Shown here piece by piece: positions 55,097 to 63,601 of a DNA stretch of 64,000 nt. Every line of letters begins with the position of its first letter. Positions within the stretch are counted from its first letter, which is position 1. The notes beneath the pieces were generated by a model that worked only from the letters and a program-made list of their open reading frames with translations, made no database searches and was not told the DNA's origin. The position numbers and the translations under genes are program-made. Source of the stretch: Paenibacillus periandrae (GTDB lineage Bacteria; Bacillota; Bacilli; Paenibacillales; NBRC-103111); contig NZ_JAJNMU010000001.1 of the NCBI RefSeq assembly GCF_022458865.1, forward strand, positions 62,001 to 126,000. The letters run 5' to 3'.

Positions 55097-56446
55097 ATGC
55101 TGAATCGCAAAGCAACTGTCCTCTGGCACTATTTCCTTGATCGTTATTTGCTTAGATGGGCTAATCGCCATGCCTTTGAGGAATGGCAGGAAGCCAGAAT
55201 AAATACACATTTACAGCTTATTCTAGAGTCATCAGCCTTTTATCAGGAGTTGTGGAACGGCCTCACTTTATCCAAGTGGCGAGAGTTTCCCATTATTGAC
55301 AAGCAAATCATGATGGATCATTTCGATAGCTTGAACACAGTGGGCATCCGCAAGGAGGAAGCCTTTGCCTTGGCGCTGAAAGCAGAAAGCACAAGAAACT
55401 TTACACCACAGCTGAATGGGATTACAATCGGCTTATCCTCTGGAACCTCTGGAAATCGGGGGCTATTTGTTGTTAGTCCGCAGGAACAGTACGCTTGGGC
55501 AGGAAGAGTGCTCTCCAAGGTTCTGCCAGGCTCCCTACTTGCTTCACACCGCATCGCTTTTTTTCTGAGAGCCAATAGCAACCTGTACGGGTCCGTCAGC
55601 GGGGCGAGGCTTCGTTTTGAATTTTTTGATTTAATCGAGCCCATGCAGCAGCATATCCATCGCTTGAACAGTTATCTCCCCAATCTGTGGATTGCACCTC
55701 CCTCCGTACTTCGTTTATTAGCTGATGCTTGCCTTCAGGGCAGGCTGGCAGTCAAGCCGCAGCGAATGATTTCAGTAGCCGAGGTGCTAGACCCGCTGGA
55801 TCGACAATATATCGAATCTGTTTTTCAACTGCCTGTGCATCAGGTTTATCAATGTACGGAAGGTTTTTTGGCTGCTACTTGCGCTCATGGAACCCTTCAT
55901 CTGAATGAAGATATCGTTGCTTTTCAAAAAGAATCTATGGATGGTGAACGTAGGTTCGTTCCGATCTTGACCGACTTCACACGATTCTCGCAGCCCCTCG
56001 TCCGTTACAGGCTGAACGATCTGCTGGTTGAACGTTCAAGACCTTGCCCGTGCGGTTCCCTTATGACAGGCATCGAAGCTGTAGAGGGCCGCTGTGACGA
56101 TTTATTTTATTTGCCTCATGCGGTGGAGCAGGAGCTTGTTCCCGTATTTCCCGATCTGATTACTAGAGCAATTATGGGTGTTGCTCCCACTGCTGACGCC
56201 TATCGCATCGTGCAGTCTGCTCCCGACCGAATTGAGCTTTCGCTGCAATTTACAGCCGATACTCCATCCACAATAGATGCCATACATGCCGCCGTTCTTC
56301 TAGCTTTAGAAACCTTATTCATACGGATGCATTGCAGGAAACCGAGCATCTTCATGACTCCCTACGAGGCCATAGTGCCTGGAGCAAAAAAATTGCGCCG
56401 CGTGGAAAGGAGATTCTCCATTGGATCCAGTCATTCAAATCTATAA
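55097..56446 (+). CDS. F390-synthetase-like adenylate-forming enzyme
   Basis: 449 residues, ANL-related. The AMP/phosphate loop GLSSGTSGNRGLFV is at about 112-125; downstream lie YQCTEGFLAATC and YRLNDLLVERS, equivalent to the A5-A7 core motifs, with a cysteine-containing RPCPCGSLMTGIE as in phenylacetate-CoA-ligase/F390 synthetase relatives. It would activate a carboxylate with ATP. AAAGGAG precedes the ATG; it starts 27 bases after the hydrolase gene, the widest gap in the operon. Its end overlaps the next gene by 26 bases. Confidence 0.85.
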   Translation: MLNRKATVLWHYFLDRYLLRWANRHAFEEWQEARINTHLQLILESSAFYQELWNGLTLSKWREFPIIDKQIMMDHFDSLNTVGIRKEEAFALALKAESTRNFTPQLNGITIGLSSGTSGNRGLFVVSPQEQYAWAGRVLSKVLPGSLLASHRIAFFLRANSNLYGSVSGARLRFEFFDLIEPMQQHIHRLNSYLPNLWIAPPSVLRLLADACLQGRLAVKPQRMISVAEVLDPLDRQYIESVFQLPVHQVYQCTEGFLAATCAHGTLHLNEDIVAFQKESMDGERRFVPILTDFTRFSQPLVRYRLNDLLVERSRPCPCGSLMTGIEAVEGRCDDLFYLPHAVEQELVPVFPDLITRAIMGVAPTADAYRIVQSAPDRIELSLQFTADTPSTIDAIHAAVLLALETLFIRMHCRKPSIFMTPYEAIVPGAKKLRRVERRFSIGSSHSNL

Positions 56447-57581
56447 TCACGAAACGATTCATCTGCTGCAATGGCCTGATACCGAGCAAGGCAACTATGC
56501 GAAGCGGTATCTGCTTCCTTTACTCAGTCAATCATCCACAGCTTTCGTTGAAAATGTAACAACCGAGCTTTGGATATTACTTATAGACAATATCGTTATG
56601 CCATTTACCGTTAATGTTAGGGAATACGATAATTGCTATGTGTGCTCACCTTACACTCACTATGTCACCTATGCCAAGCAAGAGCTGACCTTGCTGCAGC
56701 AGCCTGCTATCGAGACGATTCTGTCAGCCTTTTTGGATGCAATAGGTTTAGGATTAAAAATAGGGCGAATTAATCAAATCGTCCATATGAACAACTGGCT
56801 TCTTTCTACTAATTTGTATCAAGATTTGACCAGTCTTCAACTTAAGGCTATTGTCGATTATGTAACAAAACGTTTCCCGGCACACTCGCTAGCCTGGCGT
56901 TCACTGAACCGTACAACGACTTCCTCACAATTAGAATCTTTAGCAGCGCTGGGCTGTCGAATGGTCCCAAGCCGCCAAATCTATCTGCTGCCTACCAATC
57001 AGTCGGGTGGTTTACCCTCCAAGGCACGATGGCTCATCAAACGTGATTATAGCTTGCTCCAGAAAAATGGATACGAATTGATTGGCCCGGATGAGCTAAA
57101 AAAAGCCGATATGCCCAGACTGAAAGAGCTGTACAATGCACTTTATCTGGATAAATATTCACGCTGCAACCCTTGGTTTAACGAACGTTTTCTAGACTTG
57201 GCCAGACAAGAACGGTTGTTAAACCTGTATGCACTACGGCATATCGAGACGGGACGCATTGATGCAGTGCTTGGTTATTTTAATCGCGAGGGGATTATGA
57301 CGACTCCTGTCTTTGGCTACGACACACAGCTTCCCCAAGCTACAGGACTGTACAGAATGCTTTCAGCCGTGCTTATCCGTCTGGCTCTGGAGCATGGCTA
57401 TTTACTGCATGAAAGCTCTGGAGCGGCTCAGTTTAAGCGTAACAGAGGCGCTGCTGCTGACATTGAGTACACGGCAATCTATGATCAGCATCTCCCCAGC
57501 TATCGCCGATGGGGCTGGTCCCTGCTCGGCTATGTACTCAATAAAATTGGTGTCCCTATCATGAAAAAATATAAATTGTAA
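56421..57581 (+). CDS. Two-part protein with C-terminal GNAT/FemAB-like acyltransferase domain
   Basis: 386 residues. The N-terminal ~200 residues are not recognised. From about 210 on (WLIKRDYSLLQKNGYELIGPDEL), the pattern is that of BioF2/FemAB-like N-acyltransferases: a helix pair with LKELYNALYLDKYSRCNPWFN, beta-strands around RIDAVLGYFNREGIMTTPVFGYD, and a helix-loop HESSGAAQFKRNRGAAADIEY. It could move an acyl group onto an amine. TTG 56421 follows AAGGAG by eight bases. The family call is from pattern, not search. Confidence 0.65.
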   Translation: MDPVIQIYNHETIHLLQWPDTEQGNYAKRYLLPLLSQSSTAFVENVTTELWILLIDNIVMPFTVNVREYDNCYVCSPYTHYVTYAKQELTLLQQPAIETILSAFLDAIGLGLKIGRINQIVHMNNWLLSTNLYQDLTSLQLKAIVDYVTKRFPAHSLAWRSLNRTTTSSQLESLAALGCRMVPSRQIYLLPTNQSGGLPSKARWLIKRDYSLLQKNGYELIGPDELKKADMPRLKELYNALYLDKYSRCNPWFNERFLDLARQERLLNLYALRHIETGRIDAVLGYFNREGIMTTPVFGYDTQLPQATGLYRMLSAVLIRLALEHGYLLHESSGAAQFKRNRGAAADIEYTAIYDQHLPSYRRWGWSLLGYVLNKIGVPIMKKYKL

Positions 57582-57599
57582 AGAAAGAGGTCAAGACCT

Positions 57600-58532
57600 A
57601 TGAACGCCTCCATCCACTCTACTGCAGACTCTCCCTCTACTTTCCCCTCATCTGAGCCTGTTGTTCTTGTAACCGGTGCTTCTAGTGGATTTGGTCTCTT
57701 AATCTCAATCACCATGGCGAAAAAGGGTTATCGTGTCATCGCTTCCATGCGGGACCTGAGCAACCAAAGCCAGCTAATGGAACAAGCAAGAGCAGCCCAA
57801 GTAAATCTGCACATTGACTGTGTAAAACTTGATGTAACTGACCATGGGACAATATCAGAGGTGATTATCGATACTATGAAGCGCTATGGCCGAATCGATA
57901 TTCTCGTTAACAATGCCGGTTTGGCCATAGGAGGTTTTATTGAAGAAGTGCCTATCGAGGCTTGGCGGCAGCAAATGGACATTAATTATTTCGGCTTAGT
58001 GGCTGTTACCAAGACCGTACTTCCCTATATGCGCCAACAGCGAAGTGGGCATATATTTAATATTAGCAGTGTGAGCGGTCGGGTCGGTTTTCCAGGGTAT
58101 GCCCCTTATGTTGCCTCCAAATTCGCCGTTGAGGGCTTCAGTGAAGCACTCCGTCTGGAAATGAAGCCCTTCGGCGTTCAGGTCGTACTTATTGAACCTG
58201 GGGCATATCCAACAAGCATTTGGAAAAAAGGCTTCGATTCGATCCACACGTCTCCCCACTCACCCTATCAGGATCAACTGGAAGCCGTGCTGAACTATTC
58301 CAAGAGCACACTCAATAATGGCGCAGATCCTCAAGATATTGCTGATGCCATTGCTCGGATTTCGAGATTCCGTCGTCCCAAACTACGTTATGCAATGGGA
58401 ACAGGAGTTCATTTCTTGCTGTTCAGTAAAGTACTGCTCCCATGGAACTGGCTTGAGTCATTCATGCTGAAGCTACTGAAAAAAAGAAAAGCTCCTAAAC
58501 GGAGCCAAATGGGACGTGATATAAAAAAATGA
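57600..58532 (+). CDS. Short-chain dehydrogenase/reductase
   Basis: 310 residues, classical SDR: NAD(P) loop TGASSGFG (25-32), NNAG (104-107), and catalytic Ser in ISSVSG, Tyr170 and Lys174 in YVASK. The C-terminal 40 residues are basic with a hydrophobic patch (FLLFSKVLLPWNWLESFMLKLL), suggesting membrane association, as in retinol/17beta-HSD-type reductases of lipids. It is last in the seven-gene unit; its stop codon lies inside the shared terminator hairpin. Confidence 0.9.
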   Translation: MNASIHSTADSPSTFPSSEPVVLVTGASSGFGLLISITMAKKGYRVIASMRDLSNQSQLMEQARAAQVNLHIDCVKLDVTDHGTISEVIIDTMKRYGRIDILVNNAGLAIGGFIEEVPIEAWRQQMDINYFGLVAVTKTVLPYMRQQRSGHIFNISSVSGRVGFPGYAPYVASKFAVEGFSEALRLEMKPFGVQVVLIEPGAYPTSIWKKGFDSIHTSPHSPYQDQLEAVLNYSKSTLNNGADPQDIADAIARISRFRRPKLRYAMGTGVHFLLFSKVLLPWNWLESFMLKLLKKRKAPKRSQMGRDIKK

Positions 58533-58560
58533 CTTCGATCAGCTCGAAGTCATTTTGCTT
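58521..58560. terminator. Bidirectional terminator between the biosynthetic operon and ftsZ
   Basis: ATGACTTCGA (58529-58538), loop TCAGC, TCGAAGTCAT (58544-58553). T-rich sequence flanks both sides (TTTTGCTTT on plus, T7 on minus). It ends the SDR gene and, from the other side, ftsZ. Confidence 0.9.
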
Positions 58561-58567
58561 TATAACC

Positions 58568-59692
58568 TTATTTATCATTATTGTTTTTCCCACGGTTACG
58601 CAAGAAAGTTGGAATGTCCAATTGATCATTTGAAGGTTGGGAACTAAATGGACGTAAATTGTTGACGCGGTTATCAACGGGTTCGGATGCCTGCGAAGAC
58701 ATTCCCGAAGGCTTACGAGCAGGAGGCTGTGCCGTTGCTTTATGCTCAAAGCCTGTCGCGATAACTGTTACCATAATTTCTTCCTTGTACTTCTCGTCAA
58801 TCACGGCACCAAAAATCATATTGACTTCCAAATCCGCAGCCGAGGCTACAATATCTGCAGCTTCATTAACCTCGTACAAGGAAAGATTCGCTCCACCCGT
58901 GATATTCATCAAAACCCCACGCGCACCTTCAATCGATGTTTCAAGCAATGGACTTTGAATTGCCTTTTTGGCAGCTTCAGCCGCACGATTTTCGCCAGTT
59001 GCCACACCGATTCCCATCAAAGCAGACCCACGTTCCGTCATGATCGTTTTGACATCCGCAAAGTCCAGATTGATCAGCCCCGGTACAGCAATCAAATCAG
59101 AAATCCCTTGAACACCCTGACGCAGCACATTGTCAGCCTCACGGAATGCTTCGAGCATCGGCGTTTTTTTGTCTACAATTTCCAGCAATCGATCGTTAGG
59201 GATAACGATTAGGGTATCTACCTTTTCTTTAAGTGCAGCAATTCCTTGCTCTGCCTGAGCTGCACGCTTTCTGCCTTCAAAGGTAAAAGGACGTGTCACT
59301 ACACCTACCGTAAGCGCACCGCATTCTTTGGCTATTTCGGCGATTACGGGTGCAGCACCTGTTCCTGTTCCTCCGCCCATACCCGCAGTTACGAATACCA
59401 TATCGGCGCCTTTAAGTGTGTTCATTACATGCTCTCTTGACTCCTCAGCCGCTTTCTTACCAACATCCGGATTAGCCCCCGCCCCCAAACCGCGTGTCAG
59501 CTTATCGCCGATTTGCAGCTTGTGATCGGATTTGGAATATTGAAGTGCTTGCGCATCGGTGTTTACCGTAATAAACTCTACACCTCTGACTCCGTTTTCA
59601 ATCATTCGGTTAACGGCATTACTTCCTCCACCGCCAACACCAATTACTTTTATTTTTGCAAGCTGGTCCGCGTCCATATCAAATTCAAACAT
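58568..59692 (-). CDS. ftsZ: Cell-division GTPase FtsZ
   Basis: 374 residues. Tubulin/FtsZ G-box [14 protein letters not shown]-terminal [18 protein letters not shown], and the T7 loop [13 protein letters not shown] are all present. The C-terminal peptide [13 protein letters not shown] binds FtsA/SepF/ZapA. GAGGAGG stands 11 bases before ATG 59692. It forms the division Z-ring and follows ftsA by 47 bases. Confidence 0.98.
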   Translation of the reverse strand: MFEFDMDADQLAKIKVIGVGGGGSNAVNRMIENGVRGVEFITVNTDAQALQYSKSDHKLQIGDKLTRGLGAGANPDVGKKAAEESREHVMNTLKGADMVFVTAGMGGGTGTGAAPVIAEIAKECGALTVGVVTRPFTFEGRKRAAQAEQGIAALKEKVDTLIVIPNDRLLEIVDKKTPMLEAFREADNVLRQGVQGISDLIAVPGLINLDFADVKTIMTERGSALMGIGVATGENRAAEAAKKAIQSPLLETSIEGARGVLMNITGGANLSLYEVNEAADIVASAADLEVNMIFGAVIDEKYKEEIMVTVIATGFEHKATAQPPARKPSGMSSQASEPVDNRVNNLRPFSSQPSNDQLDIPTFLRNRGKNNNDK

Positions 59693-59739
59693 AGCTGTTA
59701 TTTTCCTCCTCATTGAGCTTCACTAGCTCGAAATCCCAT

Positions 59740-60993
59740 CTAAATAAATTCGCTCAGCCAATTTTTGAAACGCTCCATAACTGAAGGTTTGTTCTCATTG
59801 TTGCTAGCTGCAGCTGGTTTTTTAGTTACGGATTTCTTAGCCGAGCCTGCCGATTGTTTCGTAGTTCTCAAATATTTGCAGGCATATTGTATGATTCCTA
59901 CGCCGCTAGTGTAAGAAGGATCACGAACGCCGATAAAATCAGGCACGGCAATACGTACGGAAGTAGCTAGCTCAGCCTGAGCGATCGCCAGCATACCCGG
60001 CATCGAAAGTGTTCCGCCTGTCAGCACATAACCTCCTGGTAATCCCATATACCCAAGACGTTGTACCTCTAAACCAATTAAATGAAAAATTTCTTGAACT
60101 CGAGGCTCTACGATATTGGCCAAGTCTATTTGCGAAAATTCCTTGTCCACATTGCTTCCAATCCGATTTACCTTAAACACTTGATCAGCTGCTGCATCTT
60201 CGATCACAGCACAACCAAATTTTAGTTTGATTTTTTCAGCAATATCAGCCTGTGTCCGCAAACCTATGGAAATATCATTCGTTATATACTCGCCACCGAT
60301 CGGCAAGGTCGATGTAGCTACCAAATTATTTTGTTCAAAAATAGCAATCGTCGTTTGTCCTGCTCCAATATCTACCAAAACGGTACCAACTGCTTTTTCG
60401 TCTCTGGATAAAGACAGGTGACCTGCAGCCAAAGACATCAGGATAAGTCCGGAAACCTTTACTCCGGATTTTTCAACTACACGAAGTAAATTATGTATAG
60501 CTGTCTTCGCCCCAGTTATGATGGTAGCCTGTACTTCCAAACGGACACCGATCATACTGCGTGGGTCATGAATCTCATCTAGACCATCAACCAGATATTG
60601 ATTAGGTACGACGCCAATAATTTCCCGTTCAGGAGCTAAAGGAATCACTTTGGCTGCTTGTATCACACGCTCGATATCCTCGTCTCCAATTTCACGATCT
60701 TCATTGGATACGGCTACAACGCCGTGACTGGTTTGTAAAGAAATATGACTCCCGGAGATCCCAACGTAAACCTCTGATATTTGAATACCTACCATTCGTT
60801 CTGCGTGATCGATTGCATTACGAATCGATTGAACGGTTTGGTCAATATCGACAATGGCTCCTTTGCGAATACCTTCCGAGTCGGCTGATCCAACTCCTAT
60901 TATATTAATGGCGCCGTTAACGACTTCGCCAATAATAGCACGAACTTTGGATGTACCGATGTCCAAACTAACAATGATGTCATTGCTGCTCAA
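59740..60993 (-). CDS. ftsA: Cell-division protein FtsA
   Basis: 417 residues of actin/Hsp70 fold: phosphate 1 loop VSLDIGTSKVRAIIGEV, phosphate 2 VLVDIGAGQTTIAIF, adenosine motif YVLTGGTLSMPG. The C-terminal amphipathic helix RFKNWLSEFI anchors FtsZ to the membrane. It starts with TTG eight bases after AGGAGGTG. The 270-base upstream gap must hold the ftsAZ promoter; TAGAAT on the minus strand near 61180 is a candidate -10. Confidence 0.96.
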   Translation of the reverse strand: MSSNDIIVSLDIGTSKVRAIIGEVVNGAINIIGVGSADSEGIRKGAIVDIDQTVQSIRNAIDHAERMVGIQISEVYVGISGSHISLQTSHGVVAVSNEDREIGDEDIERVIQAAKVIPLAPEREIIGVVPNQYLVDGLDEIHDPRSMIGVRLEVQATIITGAKTAIHNLLRVVEKSGVKVSGLILMSLAAGHLSLSRDEKAVGTVLVDIGAGQTTIAIFEQNNLVATSTLPIGGEYITNDISIGLRTQADIAEKIKLKFGCAVIEDAAADQVFKVNRIGSNVDKEFSQIDLANIVEPRVQEIFHLIGLEVQRLGYMGLPGGYVLTGGTLSMPGMLAIAQAELATSVRIAVPDFIGVRDPSYTSGVGIIQYACKYLRTTKQSAGSAKKSVTKKPAAASNNENKPSVMERFKNWLSEFI

Positions 60994-61263
60994 CCCCTTG
61001 GCACCTCCTGTGGCTTAAAATTGATTTGAGCTTCATTTTTTGAGTTTGATTTGATAATTAATTGTAAATTAACGAAATGAAATCTTCTGTACTTATTCAA
61101 CACGATTGGGATTTTCCCTCTTTTTTTAAAAAATTTCATTAGCTAGATTGATAAAGTGTAAAAACACCCACAAAGATCATTCTATCATTAATCTTTCAGA
61201 ATGAGTAGAGTGAATAGAAGCATTTTCTCTTATTTTCTTACCCTTAAGTCCTATTTGCTGGCT
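60994..61263 (-). other. A/T-rich ftsA leader region
   Basis: No gene is seen. On the minus strand a TAGAAT lies near 61180 without a good -35. A small hairpin GTGT-TTTT-ACAC lies near 61160. A palindrome TTAATTTACAATTAA lies near 61065-61079. A sigma-H promoter known for ftsAZ in B. subtilis could not be recognised. Confidence 0.4.
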
Positions 61264-62148
61264 TTAAGGACGTTTTTGTGTATCTTTAGATGCATCTTTT
61301 TTTGAATCATTGGAAGCAGGTGTATTGGTTTGTATTTTTTTGTCGGTTTTACTTGTATCTTTTCCCGCTGCTGCTTTGGAACCCGCCTTTGAAGCGTCTG
61401 TTGGCGTTTCAAACGGAGCATGAGTATCAGCTTCGAGGAGCTTGAGTACGCCTGTATTGATTTTATTTTCCTTTAGATTGGCAATGTAAGAGTCCAAATA
61501 TTGGAGCTTGTCCGGTAAATAACTGATGACAGTAATCACTTCAAATTTGGAACGTGTATACATCTTGATACGATCAGGATACGAGACTGTCGGATCCGGT
61601 TTGATTTCAGAAATATCCGCCAAATAAGATGGATCCATGCTGGCAATAACCTGACAGAGCTTGAGCTTCAGAGGATCATTATCGGACCAACCTGAGAGGA
61701 TAGGCTTGTCCAGAACAAAGTTCGTTTGCGTGCTAATGCTAACCACACTGCCATCCGCCAAAATTGCCTGAGGTTGATTGTTTGAATCAAATTGATAGGC
61801 TACCTTGGGAAACTCATGAATCTGTATATGAATCAGTCCAGGAAAATGCTTTGTCACTTCTGCCGACTCTACCATCTTTAAAGCACTGACCTGTTTACCA
61901 ATAGTAGCAGACGATTGTGAGAAAAAGTGATCGCCGTTTTTAACAGAAATGGCTTGTCCAATAGTTTCGGGAGCTAAAAGCTCCTGTCCTTCGATTTCGA
62001 TTTTGGTTATTTTGCTCAGGGAAGATTGGAAAAACAAGACACATAGCAAGGTTATAAAGAACAGGAATAAAAAAACGAGCAGCTTTTTACTGCCTCGGCT
62101 TCGAGCCTTAGGCTTCTTGATGACAGGTAATCTTTCTTCTGCTTGCAA
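61264..62148 (-). CDS. divIB: Division septum protein DivIB/FtsQ
   Basis: 294 residues. A basic cytoplasmic tail, one membrane helix (about 24-44, LLVFLFLFFITLLCVLFF), a POTRA domain (ITKIEIEGQELLAPETIGQAI, about 47-115) and a beta domain. The C-terminal 50 residues are a low-complexity Lys/Ser/Thr/Asp tail (DTSKTDKK, DSKKDASKDTQ). It works with FtsL/DivIC in septal wall synthesis. It starts with TTG seven bases after AGGAGG. Confidence 0.9.
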   Translation of the reverse strand: MQAEERLPVIKKPKARSRGSKKLLVFLFLFFITLLCVLFFQSSLSKITKIEIEGQELLAPETIGQAISVKNGDHFFSQSSATIGKQVSALKMVESAEVTKHFPGLIHIQIHEFPKVAYQFDSNNQPQAILADGSVVSISTQTNFVLDKPILSGWSDNDPLKLKLCQVIASMDPSYLADISEIKPDPTVSYPDRIKMYTRSKFEVITVISYLPDKLQYLDSYIANLKENKINTGVLKLLEADTHAPFETPTDASKAGSKAAAGKDTSKTDKKIQTNTPASNDSKKDASKDTQKRP

Positions 62149-62164
62149 AGGGTAACCTCCTGAG

Positions 62165-62231
62165 GGCTTTCCTATGGAAAGCCTACTTCGTAAGCATGTG
62201 AAAGCCTAACTATGAGCGGACATGCTTTCAC
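62165..62231. repeat. Hairpin repeat unit plus second inverted repeat between murA and divIB
   Basis: GGCTTTCC-TAT-GGAAAGCC (62165-62183) is a perfect hairpin followed by TA and CTTCGTAAGCAT (62186-62197), the tail shared with the 45762-45831 repeats. Immediately after, GTGAAAGC (62198-62205) pairs with GCTTTCAC (62224-62231). No coding function is seen in this 166-base gap. Confidence 0.7.
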
Positions 62232-62314
62232 TATGTAAACCGCCGAACATCTCCTTTCTGCTAACAGAATAGGGATATTTCAGCGGCAATGGTCATAATA
62301 ATCATAGACAGTAA

Positions 62315-63586
62315 TTATTCCGTTGCTACAGGTGTTGTTCTAAGAATGTTGGCGCCCAAGGAGCTCAACATATGCTCAATTCGATCGTAGCCTCTATCAA
62401 TATGATGAATTTGTTCAATGATCGTAGTTCCATGAGCGGCCAGACCTGCTATAACAAGCGCTGCTCCAGCCCGTAAGTCGGTAGCTTCTACCGTAGCTCC
62501 ATATAGTCTGGGCACACCCCGAATAAATGCTGAATTCCAATCTACCCGAATATCAGCTCCCATGCGAGCCAGCTCAGCCACATGCTTGAATCTTCCTTCA
62601 AAAACGGTTTCCTTGAGGATACTTAAACCATCTGCCAATGAAAGCAGCACCATAATCTGTGATTGCAGATCTGTCGGAAATGCAGGGTAGGGAGATGTAA
62701 TAATCCGTTCTATCGACTTGGATCTTGCAAGACAGCTTACATTCATTATATCACCGTTAATCGTGATTTGAACACCTGCACGCTTCAGTACGTGGATGGC
62801 TGATGTTAAATGAGCAGGGCACACATTCTCCAATGTAATGTTTCCCCGCGTGACAGCAGCAGCAATCATAAGGGTTCCGGCTACGATTCGGTCAGGAATA
62901 ATACGATAAGTACATGGGGTCAGCACTGATACCCCTTCAATCGTGATCGTGTCGGTTCCAGCACCTATAATCCGGGCACCCATGGCATTCAGGAAATTTT
63001 GCAGATCCTGAATCTCCGGTTCTCTGGCGGCATTGGAAATAGTCGTCATGCCCTTGGCCATAGCTGCAGCCATCATAATGTTTTCTGTTGCGCCTACACT
63101 TGGAAAATCGAGTGCGATCTCAGCGCCTATTAACTCTTTTGCTGTACAAATGATAGTATTCCCGCCAGTTTCCTCAATCGTTGCTCCCAAAGCGGCAAGT
63201 CCTCGCAGGTGTAAATCTATTTTTCTTTCTCCTATGGCACATCCGCCTGGCTGATAGACTTGAACACGACCAAATCGTGCCAATAAAGGGCCCATCAAAA
63301 AAATCGAAGATCTCATCTGGCTCATCTGGCTTTCCGGGATGTGATAGGATTGTGCTGTGGATGAATTTACGGTTACCGTATCACCTTGATGCTCCGTACG
63401 ACAGCCCAGCGCGCGAAGAATGCTCAGCATAACCTGGATGTCTGACAAATCGGGTACGTTCAAAATGCTAAACGTTCCCTCTGCCATCATGCCTGCCGCT
63501 AATATGGGCAGCGCCGCATTTTTCGCACCATGAATTTTGATGGCTCCCGACAGAGGTCTCCCACCTTCGATAACCAACTTTTCCAA
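62315..63586 (-). CDS. murA: UDP-N-acetylglucosamine 1-carboxyvinyltransferase
   Basis: 423 residues, EPT fold. The N-terminal IHGAKNAALPILAA, the catalytic cysteine in QPGGCAIGERKIDLH (about 116-119) and FPTDLQSQIMVLLSLADG identify MurA, the fosfomycin target that starts peptidoglycan synthesis. It starts with TTG seven bases after GGAGGTGGG and lies 15 bases after the murB stop. Confidence 0.97.
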   Translation of the reverse strand: MEKLVIEGGRPLSGAIKIHGAKNAALPILAAGMMAEGTFSILNVPDLSDIQVMLSILRALGCRTEHQGDTVTVNSSTAQSYHIPESQMSQMRSSIFLMGPLLARFGRVQVYQPGGCAIGERKIDLHLRGLAALGATIEETGGNTIICTAKELIGAEIALDFPSVGATENIMMAAAMAKGMTTISNAAREPEIQDLQNFLNAMGARIIGAGTDTITIEGVSVLTPCTYRIIPDRIVAGTLMIAAAVTRGNITLENVCPAHLTSAIHVLKRAGVQITINGDIMNVSCLARSKSIERIITSPYPAFPTDLQSQIMVLLSLADGLSILKETVFEGRFKHVAELARMGADIRVDWNSAFIRGVPRLYGATVEATDLRAGAALVIAGLAAHGTTIIEQIHHIDRGYDRIEHMLSSLGANILRTTPVATE

Positions 63587-63601
63587 AGTCCCACCTCCGA
63601 T

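Noticed and set aside
50961-58532. Identification of the cluster as OleABCD
   Set aside because: There is no alpha/beta hydrolase OleB, the adenylating enzyme is of F390/phenylacetate-CoA-ligase type rather than OleC-like in length, and ATP-grasp, GNAT and SDR genes are additional. Only partial analogy is claimed.
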